Shown here: positions 6,495 through 13,178 of the stretch, piece after piece
How positions within the stretch are numbered: the first letter of the stretch is position 1
Layout: every line of letters begins with the position of its first letter
Assembly: GCA_020355945.1 (NCBI GenBank)
Contig: CP070627.1
Location: 7,759,938-7,773,115, forward strand
Direction: 5' to 3'
Source of the DNA: Candidatus Aminicenantota bacterium
Lineage (GTDB): Bacteria; Acidobacteriota; Aminicenantia; UBA2199
DNA: 13,178 bases
Translations under genes and position numbers: made by a program
The notes under the pieces: generated by a model
The model's database searches: none
What the model was told of the DNA's origin: nothing
Seen by the model: only the letters and a program-made list of their open reading frames with translations

Positions 6495-6959
6495 ATGAAA
6501 AAGATCGAACTCATTTGTGTCGGAGATTTGAAATTTAAAGCACTGAAAGAACTGGAACAAAAATATCTCCAAAAAATAAACTTCTTTATCCCCTTTAACA
6601 TCCGTATCATCAAAGATATCAAATCACATGACGACGCATTGAAACTAAAAAAAGAGGGCCAGATGATACTGGAACTGCCGGATAAAAAAGATTTTGTTAT
6701 TGCCTTGCACCAAACCGGTAAAAAGATGGATTCCATTGAATTTTCCAGGTTTTTGTCCGACAAAATCTCCTGGTGCCCGGGGGGAATCATCTTTTTGATT
6801 GGCGGTCATGCGGGTCTTGCCAAATCACTGGACAGTCGAATTGATTTTAAGTTATCCTTTTCGGATATGACCTTTGCCCATGATATTTTCAGGATTCTTT
6901 TCCTGGAACAATTGTACCGTTCCTTTACGATTATGAAAGGAATTAAATATCATAGATAA
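6495..6959 (+). CDS. rlmH: 23S rRNA (pseudouridine-1915-N3)-methyltransferase RlmH
   Basis: RlmH is a SPOUT-class methyltransferase that uses S-adenosylmethionine to methylate pseudouridine 1915 in helix 69 of 23S rRNA, in assembled ribosomes. The 154-residue length fits the family (about 155-160). The protein starts MKKIELICVGDLKFKALKEL. The knot segment FLIGGHAGL binds the cofactor, and the conserved C-terminal block follows: SFSDMTFAHDIFRILFLEQL, then YRSFTIMKGIKYHR. The ending YH-basic residue is the usual one. The ATG has an AGGTG ribosome site six bases upstream. It is transcribed away from the exported protein gene and appears monocistronic, with 291 bases before the transketolase start. 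Confidence 0.95.
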   Translation: MKKIELICVGDLKFKALKELEQKYLQKINFFIPFNIRIIKDIKSHDDALKLKKEGQMILELPDKKDFVIALHQTGKKMDSIEFSRFLSDKISWCPGGIIFLIGGHAGLAKSLDSRIDFKLSFSDMTFAHDIFRILFLEQLYRSFTIMKGIKYHR

Positions 6960-6964
6960 TAAGT

Positions 6965-7006
6965 AAGTAGTAAGTAGTAGGTAGTAAGTAGTAGGTAGGA
7001 GGCAGG
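6965..7006. repeat. Heptanucleotide tandem repeat, six units
   Basis: Six consecutive 7-bp units read AAGTAGT, AAGTAGT, AGGTAGT, AAGTAGT, AGGTAGG, AGGCAGG. The array begins six bases after the rlmH stop codon. The later units drift toward G. It is non-coding, and nothing else recognisable lies between it and the transketolase promoter apart from AT-rich sequence. Confidence 0.8.
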
Positions 7007-7185
7007 GGAAATTTGTAGGAAAGGCCAGTGTTTTTTCCATAGGCAATAGAGGACCCGGACAAAAGATAAAAAAAGGAAAAAATTTTGGATTTCAATTATT
7101 AAAAATTTTTGCTGTAAATTTTGAATTATCAACCAATAAGAGAAAAAAATCCTCTTTTATATAAAATTTTCAGGTAAAAAAATGG

Positions 7186-7214
7186 TTGACAGTAGGTGAA
7201 TTAATTAAGATAAT
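7186..7214 (+). promoter_or_regulatory. Sigma70-like promoter of transketolase
   Basis: A consensus TTGACA (7186-7191) is followed by 17 bases and GATAAT (7209-7214), one base from TATAAT. Transcription would start near 7221, about 30 bases before the ATG at 7251. This rules against a GTG at 7215 as the translation start. Confidence 0.75.
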
Positions 7215-7250
7215 GTGGTTTATAAAATATTTCAATCAGAGGGACGCAAT

Positions 7251-9437
7251 ATGAACATCAACGACCTTGAGATTTCAAAAGTAAAAAAATGCGCGGATTA
7301 TATTCGTTATTTAAGCCTGGAAAGCATTGAAAGAGCGAGTTCCGGCCATCCCGGCTTACCCCTGGGATGTGCGGAATTGGGGGTTCTTTTATATCGTTAT
7401 ATTTTAAGATTCAACCCTGAGAAGCCGGAGTGGATCAATCGTGACCGCTTTATTCTTTCTGCTGGCCACGGGTCGATGCTGCTCTATTCTCTTCTTTACC
7501 TGGCAGGGTACGGGATTACCCTTGAAGATATAGGAGAATTTCGGCAATTGGGGAGCAGAACCCCCGGGCACCCGGAGTATGATATCAGGTATGGAATCGA
7601 AACCACCACCGGTCCTTTGGGTCAGGGGTTTGCCAATGCCGTGGGCTGTGCCATTGAAGGGAAGATGCTGGCACAGCGCTTTAACCAGGGGGCATTTGAC
7701 CTATTTGATTATACCATTTATACGTTGATGGGGGATGGCTGCATGATGGAGGGGATCAGTTCCGAAGCCGGTTCCCTGGCCGGGCACCTGGGACTGGATA
7801 ACCTCATTGCCATTTACGATTCCAACCGCATTTCCATTGATGGCTCCACAGATCTTACCTTTACCGAAGACACTGGCGCACGGTTCGAGGCCCTGGGATG
7901 GCACGTGGAAAAAGCCAACATTAAAGAAATACAGGCCCTCTATACCCAATTGGTAAATCTAAAAACCGTGAAAGGCAAACCCAAATTGCTGGTGTTGAAA
8001 ACCACCATCGGTGAGGGATTAGATGAAAAAAAAGATTCCCATAAAATTCACGGCGCACCCGCTGGTATAAAAGAAATTGTCTATTTTATTCGGAATTCCA
8101 AAATAAAAGAAATCTTCCAAAAGGAATACCAAGAGAAATACGGGAAAGATGCTGTGAGTAACACCGGGAAATTAACGGAGATTATGAAAAATCGCCTGGA
8201 AAACAAAGATCCCCTACTGCCGGAACCAGACAGCGAAGCATTTATGAAAGAAGGATCGAAAGAAAGAAAAGAGGATTACAATGAATGGAGGAAAAAATTT
8301 GAGAGTTATCAACAGCAGCACAAGGACCAATATGAACAACTTTCCTCTTACCTTCATTTTGAATTACCGGATTCCCTCCGGGATGAATTATTAAAGTATA
8401 ATTATTTTAAAGGTGATGAGAAGGAGGAGGAAAAAAAACCCGCCACTCGTGGCATTTCCGGGAAGGTATTAAATCGTTGTGCAGTAAAAATTCCCCAGAT
8501 TGTGGGGGGGGCAGCGGACCTGACAGGCTCCACCAAAGCCAAAGTGGAAGGTACTGACTGCATTAAAAGAGACAACTTTGCCGGCCGGAAGATTTTTTTT
8601 GGGGTCAGGGAACATGCCATGGGAGCAATTGGCAATGGATTGGCCCTTAATAAAATCATGATTCCTTTTACCGGCACCTTTTTTACCTTTTTCGATTACA
8701 TGAAACCGGCGGTGCGCATGGCCGCATTAATGAAATTAAAACATTTGTTCATTTTCTCCCATGATTCTATTTATGTGGGAGAGGATGGTCCCACTCACCA
8801 GCCCATCGAACACTTGAACGCACTGCGATTAATCCCTGGTATCTATACCTTCCGTCCAGCCAATGATATGGAAACCGCATTTACTTACCTTTACTTCCTC
8901 CAAAAAATGAAGGGTCCTGCAGCCATTGTAACCACCCGGCAAGAACTCCCGGAAGAGGTATTTGCATTACCCGAAAATAGGGAAACGGACCGGGAAGAGT
9001 TGTACAAACAGTTTCAAAATGGCGCCTATATATTTTATGAGACCAAAGGAGCGCAAAAACCGGATATTATTTTTGCCGCTTCCGGCTCTGAAGTCTTTTT
9101 AGCGCTGCAGACGGCAGAACTGGTTGAAAAAGAAGGCAAAAAGACGGTAAGGGTAAGGGTTATCAGTATTCCTTGCATGGAACTTTTCAGTGAAGCGGAT
9201 ATTTCCTATAAAAATCAGTTATTTCACGATGACCAAACACCCCTGGTAGTGATTGAAACGGCCTCCCACAGGGGAATCAATCTCTTTTATGATGGACGCA
9301 TCATTCTTGTGGATATCAAGGATTTCGGTAAATCAGCCCCTGCCCAGGAAGTGGGTGAGTATTTCGGTTTTACCCCTGAAGCCATCTATAACCGGATCGC
9401 GAAAAATATAAAACTCCCGCCTTTAAAGAAAGAATAA
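7251..9437 (+). CDS. tkt: Transketolase
   Basis: Transketolase moves two-carbon ketol units between sugar phosphates in the non-oxidative pentose phosphate pathway, using thiamine diphosphate. The 728-residue protein has all key parts: SGHPG (His33), AGHGS (His73), GHPE (His107) and GPLGQGFANAVG. The cofactor motif GDG (161-163) runs to Asn192, and HGAP follows (His267). GGAADL precedes FFGVREHAMG, whose Glu454 would activate the cofactor, and then GEDGPTHQP (His516). It is about 65 residues longer than the E. coli enzyme. The extra length lies between HGAP and the pyrimidine-binding domain (about 270-400), which is rich in Lys and Glu. The ATG at 7251 has GAGGG six bases upstream and follows a near-consensus promoter, so it is preferred to the in-frame GTG at 7215. 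Transcribed alone. Confidence 0.95.
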   Translation: MNINDLEISKVKKCADYIRYLSLESIERASSGHPGLPLGCAELGVLLYRYILRFNPEKPEWINRDRFILSAGHGSMLLYSLLYLAGYGITLEDIGEFRQLGSRTPGHPEYDIRYGIETTTGPLGQGFANAVGCAIEGKMLAQRFNQGAFDLFDYTIYTLMGDGCMMEGISSEAGSLAGHLGLDNLIAIYDSNRISIDGSTDLTFTEDTGARFEALGWHVEKANIKEIQALYTQLVNLKTVKGKPKLLVLKTTIGEGLDEKKDSHKIHGAPAGIKEIVYFIRNSKIKEIFQKEYQEKYGKDAVSNTGKLTEIMKNRLENKDPLLPEPDSEAFMKEGSKERKEDYNEWRKKFESYQQQHKDQYEQLSSYLHFELPDSLRDELLKYNYFKGDEKEEEKKPATRGISGKVLNRCAVKIPQIVGGAADLTGSTKAKVEGTDCIKRDNFAGRKIFFGVREHAMGAIGNGLALNKIMIPFTGTFFTFFDYMKPAVRMAALMKLKHLFIFSHDSIYVGEDGPTHQPIEHLNALRLIPGIYTFRPANDMETAFTYLYFLQKMKGPAAIVTTRQELPEEVFALPENRETDREELYKQFQNGAYIFYETKGAQKPDIIFAASGSEVFLALQTAELVEKEGKKTVRVRVISIPCMELFSEADISYKNQLFHDDQTPLVVIETASHRGINLFYDGRIILVDIKDFGKSAPAQEVGEYFGFTPEAIYNRIAKNIKLPPLKKE

Positions 9438-9464
9438 TTAACTACAAAAGACACAAGCAAATGT

Positions 9465-9520
9465 AGGGGCAACCTTTTGCTTCGTGGCTAAAATTAGAAT
9501 TGCCTGTAGGGAGAATTTTA
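9465..9520. repeat. Degenerate inverted/direct repeat relic after transketolase
   Basis: TAAAATT (9489-9495) and AATTTTA (9514-9520) form a 7-bp inverted repeat. TGTAGGG occurs on both sides, in TGTAGGGGCAACC near 9464 and TGTAGGGAGAATT near 9504. An AAGCAAA/TTTGCTT pair also brackets the first one. This looks like the remains of a short palindromic element. No U-rich terminator is evident. Confidence 0.35.
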
Positions 9521-9523
9521 AGC

Positions 9524-9551
9524 TTGATTTTTTTTTCATTTATGGTATCAT
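9524..9551 (+). promoter_or_regulatory. Possible promoter of the por operon
   Basis: TTGATT (9524-9529), a 16-base spacer rich in T, and TATCAT (9546-9551) make a moderate sigma70 match. Transcription would begin near 9558, leaving a leader of about 90 bases before porG. Confidence 0.4.
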
Positions 9552-9573
9552 TAAATTTTAATCAAAAAAACGA

Positions 9574-9627
9574 CCCCACTAAACCATTAAAAAATGGGGA
9601 AGTCTCAAGAAAAGTCATTCTCTGAGA
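9574..9627 (+). other. Leader hairpins before porG, mutually exclusive pairing possible
   Basis: CCCCA (9574-9578) can pair with TGGGG (9595-9599). CCATT (9584-9588) can instead pair with AATGG (9593-9597), which overlaps it. A further pair, TCTCA (9603-9607) and TGAGA (9623-9627), ends just before the ribosome site. The stems are only five bases, so this is a weak proposal. Confidence 0.25.
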
Positions 9628-9648
9628 TTTCAAAAGAGGAGGCAGCTA

Positions 9649-10203
9649 TTGTATAAAATAAAGCTTTATGGGTTAGGCGGTCAAGGCGTGGTAACGGCTG
9701 CAAACATTCTTTCCCATGCCGTCTCAATCAACGAGAACAAGTATGCCAAAACAGTTCCTGCCTATGGTCATGAACGAAGAGGCGCGCCTGTATTTTCGGA
9801 CGTAATGATGGACGATAACCCCATACTACTAAATTCCTTTGTATATGAACCGGACATTGTCATTGTTTTCGATGCGTCTGTGATGGACAAGGGGATTGAC
9901 ATGGGAAAAGGGATACATGAAAACACCCGTTTAGTCATTAATACGGATCGAGACAGTGTTCTTAACCGGGTGAAGGAGAGATATAAATTTAGCGAAATAT
10001 ATTATGTGAATGCAACAAAAATTGCCGTGGAACATATAGGCCGAAATATTCCCAATGGTCCGATGTTGGGCGCAGCGGCCAGTACAGGCATTGTTAAGAT
10101 AGATTCCATAAAAGAATCTCTAATGGAGTTTTTTGGAGCCAGAGGTGGAGAAAAAAATGTCCAGGCAGCAGAAGAAGCCTTCAGAAAAACCGGTAGACTA
10201 TAA
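9649..10203 (+). CDS. porG: 2-oxoacid:ferredoxin oxidoreductase, gamma subunit (pyruvate type)
   Basis: This is the gamma subunit of a four-subunit oxidoreductase that oxidises a 2-oxoacid with CoA and passes electrons to ferredoxin. The 184-residue protein has the family signature GLGGQGVVTAANIL near the start, followed by PAYGHERRGAPVFSDV. The ERRGAPV form is typical of pyruvate or ketoisovalerate enzymes rather than 2-oxoglutarate ones. NGPMLGAA near residue 138 is also conserved. The start codon is TTG at 9649, supported by GAGGAGG six bases upstream. First gene of porG-porD-porA-porB-aminotransferase. Its end overlaps porD by 47 bases. The substrate cannot be fixed from sequence: pyruvate is most likely, with branched or aromatic 2-oxoacids possible. 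Confidence 0.9.
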   Translation: MYKIKLYGLGGQGVVTAANILSHAVSINENKYAKTVPAYGHERRGAPVFSDVMMDDNPILLNSFVYEPDIVIVFDASVMDKGIDMGKGIHENTRLVINTDRDSVLNRVKERYKFSEIYYVNATKIAVEHIGRNIPNGPMLGAAASTGIVKIDSIKESLMEFFGARGGEKNVQAAEEAFRKTGRL

Positions 10204-10462
10204 ATACAAACGATTGTATGGCCCGGTGGCTACTATTTTTAGCAGCACCAATACAGGCAGTTGGAGAATATTACGCCCGGTGGTGAATTACTCTGAATGT
10301 ATAAAATGCGGCAGTTGTCAGAAGTTTTGCCCTACGGATGTGATTGAGATAAAGGAAGAAGCGGTAAACTGTGTTGAGATTGATTGGAATTACTGCAAAG
10401 GTTGTGGAATTTGTGCCAATGTTTGTGTCAAGGAATGTATAACCATGGTTGAAGAAGAATGA
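10157..10462 (+). CDS. porD: 2-oxoacid:ferredoxin oxidoreductase, delta subunit (2x[4Fe-4S] ferredoxin-like)
   Basis: The delta subunit carries two [4Fe-4S] clusters that relay electrons to external ferredoxin. From the chosen ATG the protein has 101 residues. The GSWRILRPV phrase (34-42) is the usual PorD lead-in. Two cluster motifs follow: CIKCGSCQKFCP (Cys48, 51, 54, 58) and CKGCGICANVC (Cys80, 83, 86, 90). The second lacks the usual proline after the last cysteine (Val91). An in-frame ATG at 10133 is less likely, because the ATG at 10157 has GGTGGAG seven bases upstream. This start lies inside the end of porG in another frame (47-base overlap), suggesting translational coupling. The N-terminal extension before the core is basic. 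Confidence 0.92.
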   Translation: MSRQQKKPSEKPVDYKYKRLYGPVATIFSSTNTGSWRILRPVVNYSECIKCGSCQKFCPTDVIEIKEEAVNCVEIDWNYCKGCGICANVCVKECITMVEEE

Positions 10463-10495
10463 GGGCCAAAACAGAGAAAATAGACCAGGAGATGA

Positions 10496-11782
10496 ATGAT
10501 GCCGAGAATGATGTTAGATGGTAATGGGGCGTCAACAGAAGCCATACGATTGGCACGAGTGGGTGTGATTTCCGCTTATCCCATCACACCGCAAAGCCCT
10601 ATTGCTGAGAAGCTTTCCCAATATGTGGCGGATGGGAGGCTCGAGGCGAAGTATCTTCGCGTGGAATCCGAACATACTGCTTTATCCTGTGCCATTGGGT
10701 CTATGCTCACCGGGGTCAGGGCAGCGACAGCCACTTCCTCCGTGGGCCTGGCCTTAATGCATGAAATCCTGGGCGTGGCCTCAGGGCTCAGGATTCCCGT
10801 GGTTATGCCGCTGATTAATCGCGCCCTGGTGGCACCATGGAGTCTCTGGTGCGACCACCAGGATTCAATGGCAGAAAGAGATTCGGGATGGATCCAGCTC
10901 TATGCGGAAAATGTACAGGAAGTCCTGGACTTGCTTCTTATCGCATATAAAGCAGCCGAACATGAACAGGTGCTGTTACCGGCAATGGTCTGTTTTGATG
11001 GATTTTTCCTCTCTCATTCCATTCAACCGGTTGAAGTCCCGGACCAGGATGCGGTGGATCATTTCCTGCCAAAATATGAATGTAAGAACCTGTACCTTGA
11101 TCCGGATGACCCGATGTTTGTCAATGACCTGACATCACCGGATGAGTTTTCTGAAATGAGATATCAACAGATGATTGCGTTTAAAAACGCCCTGGAAATC
11201 ATTCCCGGGGTTCAAGATGAATTCTTTCAATTATCCGGGAGAAGATATCAAATGATCGAAACATATAAATGCGAAGATGCAGATGTGGTTTTAGTGACCA
11301 TTGGTTCAATGGCGGGTACGGCAAAGCATGTGGTGAATCAACTGAGAACCCGGGGGGAGAAAATAGGTATTGTAAAGATTACCTGCTTCAGGCCTTTTCC
11401 TGTAGAAATCATGCGCGGTGTACTTAAAGGAAAGAAAGTCATTGGTATTATTGACCGCAGTGCGGGTTTGGGTGCAGAGGGAGGCCCGGTATGGCTGGAA
11501 GTGAAATCAGTTGCTGGTAAAGAGGCAAAAATTTTCGATTATATTGCCGGACTGGGAGGCAGGGATATCCCGGAAACCACCATTGAAAAGATATGCATCG
11601 AGCTGCTGCAAAGCGTCAATAAAGAGGTATCTGCCCCAAAGAAGCCCTGGATTGATACCGCAGAAAATGCAATGGACATCCGGGAAGCCCGGGTGAAGGC
11701 GCACGGCGCAGAGCGCAGGGCGCAAAGCGCAAGGTACAGGTCAAATATTACGGGAAAACAGGAGAAACAGGAGAGAGGATAA
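10496..11782 (+). CDS. porA: 2-oxoacid:ferredoxin oxidoreductase, alpha subunit, with repeat-derived C-terminal tail
   Basis: The alpha subunit forms the catalytic heart with beta. The start GNGASTEAIRLARVGVISAY, then PITPQSPI, VESEHTALSC, ATATSSVGLALMHE and the APWSLWCDHQDSM...RDSGWIQ blocks match PorA closely. A second domain with VTIGSMAGTAKHVV and CFRPFP follows. The protein is 428 residues, longer than the usual 390-400. The tail from about residue 399 (VKAHGAERRAQSARYRSN onward) is translated from a GCGCA heptamer minisatellite at 11699-11733 and does not look like family sequence. AGGAG lies four bases before the first ATG; a second ATG follows at once. The TAA overlaps the porB ATG by one base. 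VOR (ketoisovalerate) is the main alternative. Confidence 0.93.
   Translation: MMPRMMLDGNGASTEAIRLARVGVISAYPITPQSPIAEKLSQYVADGRLEAKYLRVESEHTALSCAIGSMLTGVRAATATSSVGLALMHEILGVASGLRIPVVMPLINRALVAPWSLWCDHQDSMAERDSGWIQLYAENVQEVLDLLLIAYKAAEHEQVLLPAMVCFDGFFLSHSIQPVEVPDQDAVDHFLPKYECKNLYLDPDDPMFVNDLTSPDEFSEMRYQQMIAFKNALEIIPGVQDEFFQLSGRRYQMIETYKCEDADVVLVTIGSMAGTAKHVVNQLRTRGEKIGIVKITCFRPFPVEIMRGVLKGKKVIGIIDRSAGLGAEGGPVWLEVKSVAGKEAKIFDYIAGLGGRDIPETTIEKICIELLQSVNKEVSAPKKPWIDTAENAMDIREARVKAHGAERRAQSARYRSNITGKQEKQERG
11699..11733 (+). repeat. GCGCA heptamer minisatellite inside the 3' end of porA
   Basis: Five 7-bp units read GCGCACG, GCGCAGA, GCGCAGG, GCGCAAA, GCGCAAG, with GCGCA beginning at 11699, 11706, 11713, 11720 and 11727. 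Since 7 is not a multiple of 3, the frame changes at every unit, so the peptide (AHGAERRAQSAR) is not periodic. This indicates repeat DNA captured by a gene, and not a protein repeat. Confidence 0.8.
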
Positions 11783-12654
11783 TGTATAAATATGATACAA
11801 CATCCAGGGGTTTGGTAGCTCATGGAGTCAGTACCTGCGCCGGGTGTGGGTTGGAAGTAGTGATTCGAAAAATCCTGGAGGTACTGGGGAAAAACACGGT
11901 GATTGTTATACCTCCCGGTTGTGCGGCTCTTTTTTCCGGTTATGGCAGGGAAACCACCTTGAAGATACCGGGATTACAGGGAAACCTTGAGAACACTGCT
12001 GCTTATGCTGCCGGTATCAGGGCCGGGTTTGAAATGCAGGGCCGGGATGATATAACGGTGTTGGGATTAGCCGGTGATGGTGCCACGGTAGACATTGGTA
12101 TCCAGGCGCTTTCCGGTGTGTTTGAGCGGGGAGATAAAATTTTGTATGTCTGTTATGATAATGAAGCGTATATGAACACAGGAATCCAGGGCAGCGGTTC
12201 TACCCCGTTAATGGCATCTACCACCACAACGCCTGCCGGCAAACCCGCTCCCAGGAAAAACATGTTAGAAATCGCTGCGGCTCATGGCATCCCTTATGCG
12301 GCTTCTGCTTCTGTCGGGTATATTGAAGATTTGAAGAAAAAGGTGGAAAAAGCCAGGCAGGCTGATGGTCCTGCATACTTACATATTCATACCCCCTGTC
12401 CCACCGGATGGGCCTTTGATCCTTCGTTAACCATTGAGATGGCAAAAAGCGCCGTCCAAACCGGGGCATGGATATTAATGGAGATGGAAAAGGGAAAACT
12501 CAAATTGAATCGAAAATTGGAAAAATTAAAACCCGTTGAAGAGTATTTAAAGCCCCAGGGAAGATTCAAACATATCACTGAAACGGATATTAAAAATATA
12601 CAGGAAGACATAAATAACAATATAATTCGACTAAAACAAAAAATAAACAGGTAA
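11782..12654 (+). CDS. porB: 2-oxoacid:ferredoxin oxidoreductase, beta subunit (thiamine diphosphate-binding)
   Basis: The beta subunit binds thiamine diphosphate and a [4Fe-4S] cluster and, with alpha, decarboxylates the 2-oxoacid to an acyl-CoA. The 290-residue length is typical of pyruvate-type subunits. CAGCG gives Cys19 and Cys22, PPGCAALF gives Cys47, and HTPCPTGW gives Cys206, the expected cluster ligands. The cofactor motif runs from GDG (98-100) to YDNEAYMNTGIQ (125-136). Asn127 and Asn132 are in the conserved places. The usual GIQRS is GIQGS here. The ATG overlaps the porA stop by one base and has a GGAGAGAGG ribosome site. The C-terminal tail (235-290) is Lys-rich and less conserved. 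Confidence 0.94.
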   Translation: MYKYDTTSRGLVAHGVSTCAGCGLEVVIRKILEVLGKNTVIVIPPGCAALFSGYGRETTLKIPGLQGNLENTAAYAAGIRAGFEMQGRDDITVLGLAGDGATVDIGIQALSGVFERGDKILYVCYDNEAYMNTGIQGSGSTPLMASTTTTPAGKPAPRKNMLEIAAAHGIPYAASASVGYIEDLKKKVEKARQADGPAYLHIHTPCPTGWAFDPSLTIEMAKSAVQTGAWILMEMEKGKLKLNRKLEKLKPVEEYLKPQGRFKHITETDIKNIQEDINNNIIRLKQKINR

Positions 12655-12667
12655 GAGGTAACGTATC

Positions 12668-13178
12668 ATGAAGGAAAAAGAATTCGTGATTAACACGCGG
12701 CTTTTTGAAGATTACATGGAGCGGATGAATTTTTTGAATGAGGTCAGCATTATTAATCCCAATGCTATCTCTTTTGGGTCCGGCCGGCCGGATAAAGCCT
12801 TTTTCGATGTAAAAGAAATCATTGCCAATTTTCATTCTTATGCTCAATTGCACGTCAGCGGTGAAGAGGAGTTGGAAGAATTTTATAATGACCTGGGCCA
12901 GTATAACAAAACCAATGGTATCATTACTGACGCCATTGCCAAACTGCTTTTTAATGATGAGAACATCAAGGCAGGGCCCGAGGATATCATTGTTACCATT
13001 GGCGGCCAGGAAGGAATGGCAATTGTGATTAACGGTATTTTTGAATCCAGTGATGATGTGTTATTGATCAGTGATCCTTCTTATATTGGTTTTGTCGGTT
13101 ATGCCAAAATATACGGCACGCCGATTATACCTATTGACCGGGATGAAAATAGTGTTTGCCTGGACCACCTGGAAACCA
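12668..13178 (+). CDS. PLP-dependent class I/II aminotransferase, HpgT-like (3' end cut by window edge)
   Basis: The first 170 residues are visible. The enzyme would transfer an amino group between an amino acid and a 2-oxoacid using pyridoxal phosphate. The start MNFLNEV (20-26), AISFGSGRPDKAFF (33-46), LGQYNKTNGII (76-86), and VTIGGQEGM (109-117) with DPSYIG (136-141) match fold-type I aminotransferases. The pattern is close to the group that includes 4-hydroxyphenylglycine aminotransferase HpgT and similar secondary-metabolism enzymes, as I remember them. The catalytic lysine lies beyond the window. It starts 13 bp after porB with an AGAGG ribosome site, so it belongs to the por operon. 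The likely role is to aminate, or release, the same 2-oxoacid handled by the oxidoreductase. A general aromatic or branched-chain aminotransferase is the main alternative. Confidence 0.85.
   Translation, partial: MKEKEFVINTRLFEDYMERMNFLNEVSIINPNAISFGSGRPDKAFFDVKEIIANFHSYAQLHVSGEEELEEFYNDLGQYNKTNGIITDAIAKLLFNDENIKAGPEDIIVTIGGQEGMAIVINGIFESSDDVLLISDPSYIGFVGYAKIYGTPIIPIDRDENSVCLDHLET

Noticed and set aside
6291..6572. 93-codon minus-strand open frame overlapping the start of rlmH
   Set aside because: It is antisense to rlmH, crosses the promoter region and repeats, and is low in complexity.
6965..7006. Heptamer array as a CRISPR array
   Set aside because: Units are 7 bp and contiguous without spacers; no cas genes are present.
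7137..7163. AAGAG...CTCTT hairpin followed by T residues as a terminator
   Set aside because: Only a five-base stem in AT-rich DNA with a short T-run; too weak to call.
7215..7250. GTG start adding 12 residues to transketolase
   Set aside because: It lies directly after the -10 box and before the likely transcript start; the ATG at 7251 has a ribosome site.

Overview
This window comes from a bacterium, probably an anaerobe. It carries a four-subunit ferredoxin-type 2-oxoacid oxidoreductase, housekeeping genes with good Shine-Dalgarno sites and sigma70-like promoters, and many short non-coding repeats between genes. Moderate GC and the mixture of repeat relics suggest a large, repeat-rich genome of an uncultured lineage. 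Candidatus Aminicenantes comes to mind, but that is a weak impression from style and not a demonstrated assignment.

Left part, minus strand (1-6238). A truncated mutY lies at the edge. It is separated by two GC-rich palindromes from pepD, an M20 dipeptidase. Upstream of pepD are an inverted pair of 'CAC-triad' repeats and a small apparently frameshifted gene. A tspO gene follows, with a clear promoter that abuts a relic of a GGDEF domain on the opposite strand. Next comes a two-gene operon of an ECF sigma factor and a small two-helix membrane protein. The last minus-strand gene is a lone 564-residue exported protein of unknown function. It has its own strong promoter and is flanked by two direct copies of a 26-bp sequence.

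Right part, plus strand (6495-13178). rlmH is followed by a heptanucleotide minisatellite. Then come transketolase with a near-consensus promoter, and an operon porG-porD-porA-porB joined to a PLP aminotransferase cut off by the window end. The oxidoreductase would interconvert a 2-oxoacid and an acyl-CoA using ferredoxin. The aminotransferase, 13 bp downstream, would interconvert a 2-oxoacid and an amino acid. Its N-terminal sequence recalls the HpgT-like enzymes of phenylglycine and other non-proteinogenic amino acid pathways, so the pair may serve one particular 2-oxoacid pool.

The most unusual features are the repeats. Two period-7 minisatellites occur, one of which has entered the 3' end of porA and is translated. 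Triad repeats with a 9-10 bp period occur in two intergenic regions, and palindromic elements separate pepD from mutY. No CRISPR array, rRNA, tRNA, or complete insertion sequence was seen.
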